Source of the DNA: Spongilla lacustris
Taxonomy: Eukaryota; Porifera; Demospongiae; Spongillida; Spongillidae
DNA length: 64,000 nucleotides
Reading direction: 5' to 3'
Assembly: GCA_949361645.1 (NCBI GenBank)
Contig: OX442415.1
Location: forward strand, 4,380,148-4,444,147
In this document: positions 36,431 to 47,263 of the stretch, piece by piece
How the letters are laid out: each line of letters begins with the position of its first letter
How positions within the stretch are numbered: position 1 is the stretch's first letter
Made by a program: the position numbers and the translations under genes
The notes under the pieces: model-generated
Seen by the model: only the letters and a program-made list of their open reading frames with translations
What the model was told of the DNA's origin: nothing
Database searches by the model: none

Positions 36431-37510
36431 AAATTAATAGTCCCTTTTAATTTTTGAACACCTACAGCAAACACTACATGTGCATGGTACATGTACAGTA
36501 TAGCATTATAAACCAATGGACATTGGAACTGCATGTCTAATTGTGGCAGTTGTGTGAGATGGCCATAGTTTGAGGCATACATGTAACTTTATTCATTTTT
36601 AGTAGACATGTATCTCCTAAGCTAAGAGCACACCACAAGTTTATGTCCAAAATGCTGGAGCATTTGGTGAGATGTACAAATGTACATGTCCATGATCAGT
36701 GGGGAGGCCTTGGCCCTTCCCCATTATGATGTACACTGATCACACTATGGCTAGCAGCCTATATTTATGCACATGTATCACGGGGTATATATTTTAGCAC
36801 TTCTCTTCTTTGATCTTTTCGTGTGACAAAAATCAATATAAACGCATGAGTGCGATGCGTAATAATGCATGCATTAATATTCCACATTCAGATTTGAGGG
36901 CATGAGCTTGTGGTGGCGACTAGCAAGCTCTATGTTACGTTTGCACAGAATACTGGGCTGCATATACATGTACATGCTTAATGCAATGTGCATGGTAGCC
37001 GAGTCATCTTCCTGCACGGCATCAACGCCATCGAGCAATCCGATCGCATACTCAGGTCGCGTTAGACAGAAAAGAAGAAAACAACTAGCAATGTTACCTG
37101 GAAAAACACCAATACGCTATACTGACATTTATACATACATGATGTATGGCGAGCGTATGAACATCAAAGAATTTTTAGACTAGAGAAGTTATTATTAAAT
37201 CCGATGAAGACCAGCTCTAGTCATTCTTCTTATCTACTCATTGTGAACAGCTTATTGTTAGACATTTTAAAATTTACACCAGAATCATTCTTCCTCATAA
37301 ATATGGCTTCCGTGTGTTCTGTCACTGTAAGACCTCTGGCTCTAAATTCATGCCTTCATTGATATTTGTCACACGAACAGATCAAAGAAGAGAATTGCAA
37401 AATAACACTCGCACGCGCGTGACAACAAACCTCGCATATTAGAGCATAGTTTTCTAAACAAAAGATGGAAATGGCGGGCATGCAACAATGCCTGCCGATC
37501 TGTATGCGCT
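36431..37510. other. Upstream region of Cys-rich gene copy 1
   Basis: No separate gene was recognised. From about 37147 (GAGCGTATGAACATCAAAGA) the sequence is duplicated upstream of gene copy 2 from about 41259, so the duplicated unit includes about 400 bases of 5' flank. Confidence 0.5.
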
Positions 37511-37516
37511 TGCAAC

Positions 37517-37524
37517 TATTTAAG
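37517..37524 (+). promoter_or_regulatory. TATA-like box of Cys-rich gene copy 1
   Basis: TATTTAAG lies 42-49 bases before the ATG at 37566. It is conserved with the same spacing in the second copy. Confidence 0.55.
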
Positions 37525-37565
37525 ACCCTTCCTGCAGATTCATTCATTGCACCAAGTGGATCATC

Positions 37566-38360
37566 ATGGTATTGTACTCAGCTTTACTTGTAATTTGCCT
37601 TCTCGGCTCTCTGCTCGACGATGGTGATGCCTCACCACTGTCACCAGGTGCTCAGTTTCCAGGCAACGCCCCACCACCCGGGATAAATTGGAAAAGAGTT
37701 GGTTACCTGGATATGACTGATCCCACACAGCAGTGTTTTTCTGCGTGGAAAAAGTATACCCATCCAAGAGCGGCTTGCGGCAAGACTACAGATGGGGGCG
37801 GATGTAACGGTGTCGTATTTTCCACGTCTGGAGCTAGTTACCAAACAGTGTGCGGAAGATTACGCGCATATCAGGTCGCGTCCCCGGACGGATTTGACGA
37901 AATAATTGGCCTCGGCCGATCAATCAACGATCCTTATGTGGATGGTATCAGCATCAGCTATCTGAGCGGCAGCGTGCGAAATCATATCTTTACCTACGCC
38001 GCTTCATGGAGCGAGTCCAATCCTCCTCACGTTTGCCCTTGCGCAGGTGGCTCGGGACCTCCCAGCTTCGTGGGTGGGAATTATTACTGCGAATCAGGAA
38101 ACCCTAATAGCACGTACACAAATAACAACCTTTATTATGCTGACCCACTTTGGGACGGACAGCAGTGCGGTGGATTGGAAGGTGCGTGCTGCAACCCTTC
38201 AAACCTTGCCTGGTTTTGCAACACGTTCCCTGCTCCGGTGACTGGCGACCTTGAAGTCCGCATTTGCACCGACCAGAACCTCGCCGATGAAGATGTGCCT
38301 ATCGAATATTTGGAGCTGTACATATATAACCCTGTATATCCTGCGTGTTTAGCTCGCTGA
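37566..38360 (+). CDS. Secreted cysteine-rich protein, copy 1
   Basis: An intronless 264-codon frame starting at ATG in CATCATGGTATTG. Residues about 4-18 form a hydrophobic signal peptide (SALLVICLLGSLL) followed by an acidic cleavage region. The mature part has 13 cysteines and the landmarks GYLDMTDPTQQC, CGRLRAYQV, DPYVDGISISY, CPCAGGSGPP, DPLWDGQQCGG, WFCNTFPAP and DLEVRIC. These fit a family of secreted proteins of unknown function that I recall as multicopy in sponge and cnidarian genomes. The DGISISY and HIFTYAASW strands suggest a beta-rich extracellular fold. No catalytic motif is evident. The neighbour at 41664-42458 is a recent duplicate. The promoter has a TATA-like box. Confidence 0.8.
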   Translation: MVLYSALLVICLLGSLLDDGDASPLSPGAQFPGNAPPPGINWKRVGYLDMTDPTQQCFSAWKKYTHPRAACGKTTDGGGCNGVVFSTSGASYQTVCGRLRAYQVASPDGFDEIIGLGRSINDPYVDGISISYLSGSVRNHIFTYAASWSESNPPHVCPCAGGSGPPSFVGGNYYCESGNPNSTYTNNNLYYADPLWDGQQCGGLEGACCNPSNLAWFCNTFPAPVTGDLEVRICTDQNLADEDVPIEYLELYIYNPVYPACLAR

Positions 38361-38609
38361 CGGCGCAGACGTAGTATGAATGCACTTGTAGAGGCTGTTT
38401 AGACTGATATTGTTGCGCACGCTTGTATTTTTTTTTTAGTACGCTGCCAGTTGCTTGTCAAAATAATTTTGCATTCACGGAGTCATCAACTATATATTAC
38501 TCGCGATCGCATATCAATATGAAGACAAAAACAAACCGCGTCAGTGTTTGCTTCAAAAATTACAGACAAAGATACTTTATAATTTATGCAGTACATGTAC
38601 GTGAATGCG

Positions 38610-38760
38610 GCAGCTCAAATGACATTTTTAGGCACCTTGCACTGTTCATCGACAAACAATAGTATAACTGAATATACACTATATGCTAATTGGTAGGCTA
38701 CTGGAAATTGTTACCAAAGAGATTGCCACCAACTTTTCTTACATTTGGAACGCATGACGG
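38610..38760. repeat. Inverted partner of the 36230-36430 arm
   Basis: GGCACCTTGCACTGTTCATC, CAATAGTATAA, GCTAATTGGTAGGCTACTGG and GAGATTGCCACCAACTTTTC appear here and as reverse complements at 36230-36430. Together the arms flank gene copy 1. The same pair occurs downstream of copy 2 (42715-43255 and 44260-44440). Confidence 0.7.
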
Positions 38761-38764
38761 CATG

Positions 38765-39965
38765 AGTTCAACCTTATTTTCAGTGTAAACGGAAACCTGG
38801 ACCTCACAGGTCAGTATGAAGAAAAGGTTACCACATATATATCCTGGTAGTACTGTGAGACTTTATGTTACCTCAGTAGATGATGGAACAACTTATCCCC
38901 CAGTGTGGTTTACACACTAATTGGCACCAATGGTGACATCACTACAACCATAACATTTGGACCTGGGCAAGAAGCTTAGCAGATAGGAACAGTATATGTA
39001 TGTGAAGCATTAGAGTATCAAATTTTTGGACCAGAAATGGCTTCACTAAAGCTGGTTCTGTCCTCATATCCTTATAATTTTCTAACAGTCATGGAGGAGA
39101 AGCTGTTACCATGTGAACAATGTTTTGTATTCATGTCAAATTCTTCTACATGTGACTGTTCTCCATTTCTCACATCACACGGTGTGGTCTGTGATGTATC
39201 AGATGGTACTGTGACTATAAATACGAATAATTGGATTGGCCGGTGTGTACAATAACACTCTTCCAGCACTGGCTTCAATTTGCCCTTTGGACTACTGCAA
39301 TAGTATCACCAACAAGCTGTCTCTAGAGAGGCCTGGGGACTTGGGTAATGGAGGGCGTACTGGCATAATTTGTGGTAACTATATACAGCGTGATATTTGG
39401 TTCTACCAAGTGCCAGGTGTGCACAGATATGTGGCTGAGCACACTTGTGATGTTTGCAGTGCTGGGTGTCTACTGGTGGCAGCACTGTTGTTCCTCAACC
39501 TCACTGTAGCACAGGCACACTCTATGGACTCATCTTCTATGCCAACATTTCATGTCAATACTTCAATATTCTTCAACCAATCCAATTTGAGACCATTGCA
39601 GGTGATTGTGTCCTTTGTGCATGAACCTTGACCTTGGGATTCCTATGTGCTTCTATGATGGTATGGATGATGTTGACAAGGCTGGCCTTCAGTATGTGTT
39701 CCCAGCCTGCGTCCTCATCCTCACCATTGTGCTCTGCCGCGCCGCTGCTGTTTTCAGCGATATCCAACATCCTCCACTAGGTCCTGTGTTTATAGAGTTT
39801 TTATCATCATAGGAAAAAGAGCAGTTGGTGTCCTGTCTACTCTCATCTACATGTCATATTCCAAGCTGTGTAAAACTGTTATTGAGGTTTTCACATATTC
39901 TACAGTCAACCTGCCCAGTGGTGATATGTATGTCAGTTGCATGCAATGTGGGATATTTTCATCGT
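38765..39965 (+). pseudogene. Decayed gene for a multi-pass membrane protein (NLDLGI..CFYDGMD family)
   Basis: Fragments of one protein can be followed in order across several frames: NGNLDLTGQYE and YVTSVDDGTTYPPVWF; CDCSPFLTSHGVVCDVSDG; WIG and VYNNTLP, then CPLDYCN; a hydrophobic segment (LLVAALLFLNLTVAQ); NLDLGIPMCFYDGMDDVDKAG; another hydrophobic stretch (ILTIVLCRAAAV); and GVLSTLIYMSYSKLCKTVIEVF. Premature stops and frame changes separate them. I recall this motif order from a large family of sponge and other invertebrate membrane proteins of unknown function, with a Cys-rich ectodomain and several transmembrane helices. Copy decay suggests a pseudogene between the two Cys-rich gene copies. 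Confidence 0.65.
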
Positions 39966-40072
39966 TACGTATTTGACTTTTTTTAATTTTAAATTTATAT
40001 ATAATTATAATAAAAAGTTATTTCACAATACATGTAGTATCAATAATAATACATAAATACACCCTATTATTA

Positions 40073-40360
40073 CTACTGGTCTGGTACAAAACATCTGGAG
40101 AGAATGGCTATAGCGTTGGCTCTAACTAAGCAGAGGTTCAGCCTGCCATATCGCTCAGCTAGGACCACAGCTTTAGCCCTGTTGGAGCTGGTCGCAAGGC
40201 GAGAGGCCAGAAGTGCCAAAGACTCCATTGCTTCTGTCTCCCAAGCACCATATGCCTCAACCACCATGGGGACACAAACCCACCCTAGCTCCTTGCATTT
40301 GGCATCGTTTTCTTCATGCTTTCTCAGCTCAGTAGCTCTGGCAGCCTGACCTGCTATGTA
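40073..40360 (-). mobile_element. C-terminal fragment of a LINE-type ORF
   Basis: On the minus strand the frame reads ELRKHEENDAKCKELGWVC, then VPMVVEAYGAWETEAMESL and YGRLNLCLVRANAIAILSR. This resembles the conserved tail of LINE-type reverse-transcriptase polyproteins in invertebrates. No upstream reverse transcriptase remains. An A/T-rich stretch follows at 39970-40070. It differs in sequence from the LINE tail at 34890. Confidence 0.55.
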
Positions 40361-40370
40361 TAATTGGAGC

Positions 40371-41255
40371 TTTTATTTCAGGAAAAAAATAAGTTTTGCT
40401 GTGACATAAACTCTAGGTGTACATGTTTGCTCACACTGGAGCTTACTTGCATGCAGGTACTTTATTTTAGGCATCTTTGTCTTACCATTTTTTTGTGATT
40501 ATCAGATTAATCTGCCAGAGAACTATGCACAGTTATAAATGACGCTAACATATCAGTATTACTATGGTGTTCATTATAACAGCAAGGAAGATTTCAGTAG
40601 GTCGGTAGTGGGACTTAGAATTATGAGTGCTACGTTTTGTCAGAGAACTTCAGATAATTATTGATTATTTGATAAGTTTCAAGTCACAATTTACCGGAGT
40701 TGTTGTGGAGTAAAAAAAAAATCTCATTTCATACATGCACATGTACATGTATCCATTTATAATAATGTAAATGAAATGTCATGCATGAAAAATTAAATGG
40801 TGCTTTTTAATTTACGTGCACACACATATCGTTTCATGCCAGATATCGAACATCACAAATCACATTTCGTGGTGATGTATTAAATTTGTGTGGACATGTA
40901 AATATGAGAATGTGGAGCTTATTGTAATCTGTACCGTTTGATATTACACCAACTTGTCCAGTTAATTACCACCATTTTATCATAGTTGTTCATGAGCATT
41001 TATTTACACCAGGCTATCAATCTGCATAGGATAAAGTTATGGAGTAAGATAATATACTCTGCAATGACTTCATGCAGATGCTCATCATGCAGAATTCTGG
41101 AATCAGCACACCCTGTGTTTTTTAGTGGCAGGTGGGAATTTCTCAAGATCCATTTCCCTACTTATTTGCAAACTTGCAGATGATTGGAGGTGTGTTTGAC
41201 AGAATCATATACATACAAAATAATACGCTATTATACATAAAATTATGCACGTTTA
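40371..41255. other. Intergenic, no gene supported
   Basis: AT-rich. Short open frames near 40986-41335 have no domain. The duplicated unit with gene copy 2 begins near 41257. Confidence 0.5.
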
Positions 41256-41614
41256 GCGAGCGTATGAACATCAAAGAATTTTTAGGCTATAGGGAAGTTA
41301 AATCCGATGAAGACCAGCTTAAGTCAATCTTCTAATCTACTCATTGTGAACAGCTTATTGTTAGACCTTCGAACATTTACACCAACATTATTCTTCCTCA
41401 TAAACATGGCTTCCGTGTGTTCTGTCACTGTACGACCTCTGGCTCTAAATTCATGCGTTCATTGATATTTGTCACACGAAAAGATCAAAGAAGAGAATTG
41501 CAAAATAACACTCGCACGCGCGTGACAGCAAACCTCGCATATTAGAGCATAGTTTCTAAACAAAAGATGGAAATGGCGGGCAACAATGCCTGCTGATCTG
41601 TATGCGCTTGCAAC

Positions 41615-41622
41615 TATTTAAG
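41615..41622 (+). promoter_or_regulatory. TATA-like box of Cys-rich gene copy 2
   Basis: TATTTAAG lies 42-49 bases before the ATG at 41664, the same spacing as in copy 1. Confidence 0.55.
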
Positions 41623-41663
41623 ACCCTTCATGCAGATTCATTCATTGCACCAAGTGGATCATC

Positions 41664-42458
41664 ATGGTATTGTACTCAGCTTTACTTGTAATTTGCCTTC
41701 TCGGCTCTCTGCTCGACGATGGTGATGCCTCACTACTGTCACCAGGTGCTCAGTTTCCAGGCAACGCCCCACCACCCGGGATAAATTGGAAAAGAGTTGG
41801 TTACCTGGATATGACCGATCCCACACAGCAGTGTTTTTCTGCGTGGAAAAAGTATACCCATCCAAGAGCGGCTTGCGGCAAGACTACAGATGGGGGCGGA
41901 TGTAACGGTGTCGTATTTTTCACTTCTGGAGCTAGTTACCAAACAGTGTGCGGAAGATTACGCGCATATCAGGTCGCGTCCCCGGACGGATTTGACGAAA
42001 TAATTGGCCTCGGCCGATCAATCAACGATCCTTATGTGGATGGTATCAGCATCAGCTATCTGAGCGGCAGCGTGCGAAATCATATCTTTACCTACGCCGC
42101 TTCATGGAGCGAGTCCAATCCTCCTCACGTTTGCCCTTGCGCAGGTGGCTCGGGACCTCCCAGCTTCGTGGGTGCGAATTATTACTGCGAATCAGGAAAC
42201 CCTAATAGCACGTACACAAATAACTACTTTTATTATTCTGACCCACTATGGGACGGACAGCAGTGCGGTGGATTGGAAGGTGCGAGCTGCAACCCTTCAA
42301 ACCTTGCCTGGTTTTGTAACACTTTCCCTGCTCCGGTGACTGGCGACCTTGAAGTCCGCATTTGCACCGACCAGAACCTCGCCGATGAAGATGTGCCTAT
42401 CGAATATTTGGAGCTGTACATATATAACCCTGTATATCCTGCGTATTTAGCTCGCTGA
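41664..42458 (+). CDS. Secreted cysteine-rich protein, copy 2
   Basis: Same length (264 codons), start context, signal peptide and landmarks as copy 1, with 8 amino-acid differences seen (about 97% identity). Two of them remove cysteines: GACCNPS becomes GASCNPS, and the C-terminal PACLAR becomes PAYLAR. Joint loss of two cysteines could mean that they pair in copy 1. Flanks on both sides are also duplicated, so the gene arose as part of a segment of about 1.5 kb, not through an RNA copy. It is intact and probably secreted; the function is unknown. Confidence 0.8.
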   Translation: MVLYSALLVICLLGSLLDDGDASLLSPGAQFPGNAPPPGINWKRVGYLDMTDPTQQCFSAWKKYTHPRAACGKTTDGGGCNGVVFFTSGASYQTVCGRLRAYQVASPDGFDEIIGLGRSINDPYVDGISISYLSGSVRNHIFTYAASWSESNPPHVCPCAGGSGPPSFVGANYYCESGNPNSTYTNNYFYYSDPLWDGQQCGGLEGASCNPSNLAWFCNTFPAPVTGDLEVRICTDQNLADEDVPIEYLELYIYNPVYPAYLAR

Positions 42459-42736
42459 CGGCGCAGACGTAGTATGAATGCACTTGTAGAGGCTGTTTAG
42501 ACTGATATTATTGCGCACGCTTGTATTTTTTTTTAGTACGCTGCCAGTTGCTTGTCAAAATAATTTTGCATTCACGGAGTCATCAACTACATATATTACT
42601 CGCGATCGCATATCAATATGAAGACAAAAACAAACCGCGTCAGTGTTTGCTTCAAAAATTACAGACAAAGATACTTTAATTTTTGCAGTACATGTACGCG
42701 AATGCGGCAGCTCAAATGACATTTTTAGGCACCTTC

Positions 42737-43134
42737 ATTAGCCCCTGGCTATGTGGGGGTGGGGCTGGTGGCTCTTTTGGTAATTTAGGGGCTGCTCACT
42801 CCCTATCACTAACACAACCACCATCGTCAGTGGTACGACCACCATCACTACCTTTCTCAATCTCTCCATCCTCGTCCAATGTATTTTGAATATCGATCGT
42901 CGTATTCGTACAGTTCGAACTCATCCGCCGACTGATTCAGTGAAACTGGACGGGCTCGCCTTCACTCGTGTTATACGTCACCATATCGTTTATCTACACC
43001 GAAAAACAACAGTAACAGAGCTGCCAAGGTCTGGGGGGTCAGATGCTGGAGGTCTGGGGGGCAGAAGCTGGAGATTGGGGGTCAGATGCTGGAGTTGAAT
43101 ACAACTTGAGGTCCTCGATTTAAATTAAGTTTCA
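42737..43134 (+). other. About 400-bp segment present only in the copy-2 flank
   Basis: The phrase GGCACCTT followed by GCACTGTTCATCG is continuous downstream of copy 1 (about 38632-38650) but is split here by about 400 bases. The inserted segment contains repeats of GGTCTGGGGGGTCAGATGCTGG-type sequence (43030-43095). It is either an insertion in copy 2 or a deletion in copy 1. No gene was recognised. Confidence 0.6.
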
Positions 43135-43649
43135 TCGCACTGTTCATCGACAAACAATAGTATAACTGAATGTATACTATATATGCTAATTGGTAGGCTA
43201 CTGGATATTGTTACCAAAGAGATTGCCACCAACTTTTCTTACATTTGGAACGCATGAGTTCAACCTCTCAAAGAATATTTCCGTGTAAACGGAAACCTGG
43301 ACCTCACCATATCTAATTCATGGAGTTCCGTTATTCAAATCACCTCACATGAGTTTATGGCCTGTATACATAGTGATCCTAAATCTACCGCCTTTAATTT
43401 GTTACAATGCTGCATATACTATTTTAGTAGCCTTATCCTGAATAACCCACAAATGCGTGGAACTTTTATTTCATCCAGCTGTGAATATACTTTATACATT
43501 GTGGGATTTGTCTGCTAACACATAAAGGGCTGAATGTAATCCAGGCTCAAGTTACAATTGGTGTTTCTGGCATGATTGCAAAGGTTCCAATAGTGGGCAT
43601 TAAGTAAATGTGTGTGCCCAGTATGCATGAAACGTTTAGTGAATGGAGC

Positions 43650-44450
43650 AATTAAGAATTATCTTCTGGAAGAATATGAAATTAGAACTTATGATGGAAT
43701 CTGCACTAATGCCAGAGAAGCTATTTTGTCAGGTCTAACAATGAATGGTGTGGTAAATGTATCCTAGGTTTGCATTATAAATCCTGAGAACATGTCAGAA
43801 ATGCATCACTTCAAAACCAAGGGCAGTTGGGTCAGGTGGCACGTCATTTTGCATGTTGGAGTCATGTACATGAGCAAAACATGGCATATGAATTCTAATT
43901 CACTACTTACCTTGCTAAGGTTCCACCTATATTTCGCTTTGAAGTGGCTTGTGTGTATATGTGCAATCATTCTTTCAATCAGCTGCAGGGTTAATGTCCT
44001 GTTATTAATAAATAGTCATGCATAATAACCACCTTCCTCACCATCCACATATCCCTCACAACTTTTCATCACCTAATGAAGCGCTCTTACCGCCCATACA
44101 AGACAGATATATTAATCACCTCCCCCACTGGACAATCTCACATCATATCCCATCCACATGGACCGCAGTATGTCAGAGTACCCATGGACTTGCATTGATT
44201 TTTATATAACACTCCCATCCTTCATGACATGGACCTATATATGGTATCCACCCTCCTGTACTCCTGCGTTCCAAATGTAAGAAAAGTTGGTGGCAATCTC
44301 TGTGGTAACAACTTGAGTAGCCTACCAATTAGCATATAATGTATATTTATAAATAAATTAATCATACTATTGTTTGAAGTGCCTTGTTGATGAACAGTGC
44401 AAGGTGCCAAAACATGTTATTTGAGCGGCCACACGTACATTTACTGCAAA
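43650..44450 (+). repeat. Dispersed repeat R, copy 2
   Basis: Collinear with 35341-36430 but shorter: it lacks about 300 bases including the internal duplication. Its right arm (44260-44450) is inverted relative to the arm at 42715/43137-43255, so this copy appears to keep both terminal arms, with a 400-base segment near the left one. Confidence 0.6.
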
Positions 44451-44544
44451 AATTAATAGTCCCTTTTAATTTTTGAACACCTACAGCAAACACTGACCTG
44501 GCTTTAAATTGATATGCTATACGCAATCGCGAGTCATAGTTGCA

Positions 44545-44800
44545 TGTATAACATAGTAATGTTAGTATGCACATAGATATTATATGGAAGGGATTGGAAA
44601 CTGCTAATGTATTGCAGCACGTGATCCTTTTTCAATCCCTTCCTTATAATATCTATGGTATATATAGGATACGCATGCGCACAAGGACTAGAGGTTAGTT
44701 GCAGGGGGTTGCTTAGTTACGTAGTAGTGTGGTCGTGTTGCTGTGAGTGCATTGTTGAGACTAAAGTTACTATTAAAGTTGCTCGTTAACCCACGTAACA
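44545..44800 (+). repeat. 5' LTR of a Ty3/Gypsy element
   Basis: Starts TGTATAACATAGTAATG and ends GTTGCTCGTTAACCCACGTAACA (TG...CA). It shares GGTTGCTTAGTTACGTA, GTAGTGT.GTCG and the end with the 3' LTR. An 84-bp hairpin (44573-44656) interrupts this copy. The bases after 44800 (TTGGTTACAG) sit where a tRNA primer site would be. Confidence 0.65.
44573..44656. repeat. 84-bp hairpin inside the 5' LTR
   Basis: Arms ATAGATATTATATGGAAGGG and CCCTTCCTTATAATATCTAT, with a spacer of about 35 bases. It is absent from the 3' LTR at the corresponding place, so it is probably a tiny MITE insertion. Confidence 0.6.
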
Positions 44801-44849
44801 AATTGGTTACAGATGTGGGATATTAATATGGCTGTTTTGCATAAATTAT

Positions 44850-45960
44850 CGTATCGGTAAATTGAATGCTGCAACGCATCAAGATGCCTATCCTCTTCCT
44901 AGGATTGATGCTACTCTAGCAGGCTCAACTTTGTTCTCCACTCTGGACCTTGTGTCTGGCTATTGGCAGGATGAAATAGAGGATAAAGAGATAAAGAAAA
45001 GACAGAATTTTCAACAGATGAATTTAATGTGAAGCCATTTGGCCTCAAAAATGCACCCGCCACATTCCAAAGGCTAATGGAGTGTGTTCTGGCAGGACTT
45101 AATGGGGAGCAATGCTTGATCTATATAGATGACATCATAGTCTTTAGCCGTACCTTTTCTGAACACCTGGATCGTTTGCACAAGGTGTTTTCCAAATTGG
45201 AGGAGGCAGGACTAAAGTTGCGAACCAGTAAGTGCCATTTTGCACAGAAGGTGGTTCGATATCTGGGTCATGAAGTCTCTGCAGATGGAATCCACCCTGA
45301 CCCTGCTAAGACAGAGGCAGTATCAAACTACCAAGTTCCGAGAAATGCAAAAGAATTAAAGCAGTTTATGGGGCTCAGCAACTATTATAGGAGATTTGTA
45401 AAGGACTACTCCAAGATTGCAGAGCTTCTGTTCAAATTGCTTACAAAGGAATTAAGGTGTCAAAAATTTCTCATGGAGCTCTTCTTGCCAGAGTGCATTT
45501 GATGACCTTAAAGAGAGGTTGGTTTCTCCTCCTATCCTTGCCTATCCTGATTTCAAAAAGGCATTTTTTTTGTTCATACTGATGCTTTTGATTTTGCTAT
45601 TGGGGCAGTTCTTTGCCAGATTGAGCAGGGCACAGAACAGGTAATAGCATATTGGAGTAGGAAACTACAGAAGGTGGAAAGGAGCTATTCTACTACGGAG
45701 AAAGAAGCTCTAGCTGCTGTAGCTGCTTTGAAAGAATTCTAAGTACCCTTATGTATATAGGTTTCCCTGCAAGCTGATAACTGATCACAACCCTCTCAAG
45801 AGCCAAGAGCTTGAAGGAACTGAAGGATGTCGGTGGACGACTCACAAGATGGCTGCTTTTTCTCCAACAGTTTGACATTGAATTCCAATATACATGTAAG
45901 CCTGGTAGATGTCATGGTAATGTGGATGCTTTGTCCAGAATAGGTGAGAAATGTGGTGAT
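44850..45960 (+). pseudogene. Ty3/Gypsy reverse transcriptase and RNase H, frameshifted
   Basis: The reverse transcriptase begins abruptly just after the primer-site region, at the palm (DAYPLPRIDATL, TLDLVSGYWQ), so gag and protease are missing. The intact frame at 45029-45502 includes the catalytic YIDD box, RYLGHEVSADGIHPDP and LKQFMGLSNYYRRF, typical of Ty3/Gypsy. A T-run near 45564 shifts the frame. RNase H follows as HTDAFDFAIGAVL, STTEKEALAAV, LITDHNPLKS and GNVDALSRI, with several stops. It is a dead element. Confidence 0.8.
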
Positions 45961-45964
45961 AGTA

Positions 45965-46520
45965 CAGATTGGCACCTTGATCACTTTGCAATAAATGGGG
46001 AACACCATACCGACATACCACTTCATCCACCAGCACTGATGCAAGGGTTTCTGAGTCAGTAGCTACCAAAGGGAAAGCGTCAACCCATTTACTAAAAAGA
46101 TCAGTCACCACCAGGATGTACTTGTTTCCTTTTGCGAATGTTGGCAAAGGACCCATAATAATATCCCAATTGATCACATCAAATGGATAGCCACACTTAA
46201 TCAAACCCAGTGGTGCACAAGGTTGTGGTTAAGGAGGGTTACGTTTCTGACATTGCTGGCATTCCTTGACCCAGTGTTCAATATCTGCCTCATAACCAGG
46301 CCAATAGAAATGTTCCTTGACATTTTCGGTCGTTCTATGCCTTCAAAGCATCTATCACAGGGCCCAATTGTGGGTCATCTGCTTGTGCCTTGCCAAGTGT
46401 ATGCAAACTGGAAGGTGAAATAAGCCCCTCAACAGCTGCCAATGTACTATCACCATAAGTAAGCTGCCTCTGTACTATCACCATAAGCTGCCTCTGAACA
46501 GCCAGGTAATTGTGGCATTG
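45965..46520 (-). pseudogene. Inverted block of the Gypsy element (spacer, zinc motif, integrase N-half)
   Basis: On the minus strand, from 46520 down to 45965, the sequence reads the pol spacer (GDSTLAAVEGLISPSSLHTL), the zinc-motif region (HFYWPGYEADIEHW, ECQQCQ) and the integrase N-half (KYILVVTDLFSKWVDAFPL, then YGVPHLLQSDQG). Its continuation (KLLGINKTRTTAYHPQANGQ) lies on the plus strand from 46525. The block is therefore inverted relative to the rest of the element. The phrase GGTGATAGTACA is present at one edge (45956) and inverted at the other (about 46440 and 46485). Confidence 0.75.
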
Positions 46521-47240
46521 TGTAAGCTTCTTGGGATTAACAAAACACGAACAACAGCTTATCACCCACAAGCAAATGGGCAAGTAGAGCAATTCAACAG
46601 GACTTTGGAGGCTACTCTGTCCAAAGTAGTTTCAGAGAATCAGAAGGACTGGGACAGCCATATTCCTAAGGCGCTCTTTGCATATCGTACTGCATTCCAT
46701 GAATCAAGTGGAGATTCTCAGTTCCTTGTGAATTTTGGCCGCTCACCAATATTACCTATTGATATCACCAATGGCATGCAGACCACGATGTCAGGAGTCT
46801 GAAGGGATGAAGTGGGTGTCCCTCATAATGTGGAAGCATTACAAGATTTACAAAGATGTAAACTGAATGAACGCAGTACTGTAAAAAGAATTATGATAAG
46901 GGTGTGAGTGGTGAGAAATTTGCAGTGTGAGATCAAGCGTGGCTGTATGTCCCTGCGGTGAAGCAATTAAGGAAGGACCAAGAAGCTGACATCATTTTGG
47001 CGAGGACCATACACGCGGCTATTGATCGATTGAACGCAGCAGTAAATTATCGAATTCATGCAGTTGGTTGGATCTACGAAGACATTGGTAGTCAGGTATA
47101 GTGCACAGGAACCATCTAAAACGATGCTATGGTCTTCCCAGAGAGAAAGAGAAGGAAGGTCGAACGGTTCGCCACAATTTGAGACAGCAGGATGTTATTA
47201 TTTTGGAAGCTGCGCAGACTATACGGGTATATAATATAAT
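46521..47240 (+). pseudogene. Gypsy integrase C-half and tail
   Basis: The plus-strand frame KLLGINKTRTTAYHPQANGQ, then VEQFNRTLEATLSK and LFAYRTAFHESSG, is the second half of a Ty3/Gypsy integrase with the catalytic Glu in VEQ. After 46802 the frame breaks. The remainder (HRNHLKRCYG) resembles the segment before the end of pol. The 3' part after the foldback insertion (48085-48262) ends RRPPDRYGIYVEH. Confidence 0.7.
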
Positions 47241-47263
47241 TATAATTATATATATATATATAT

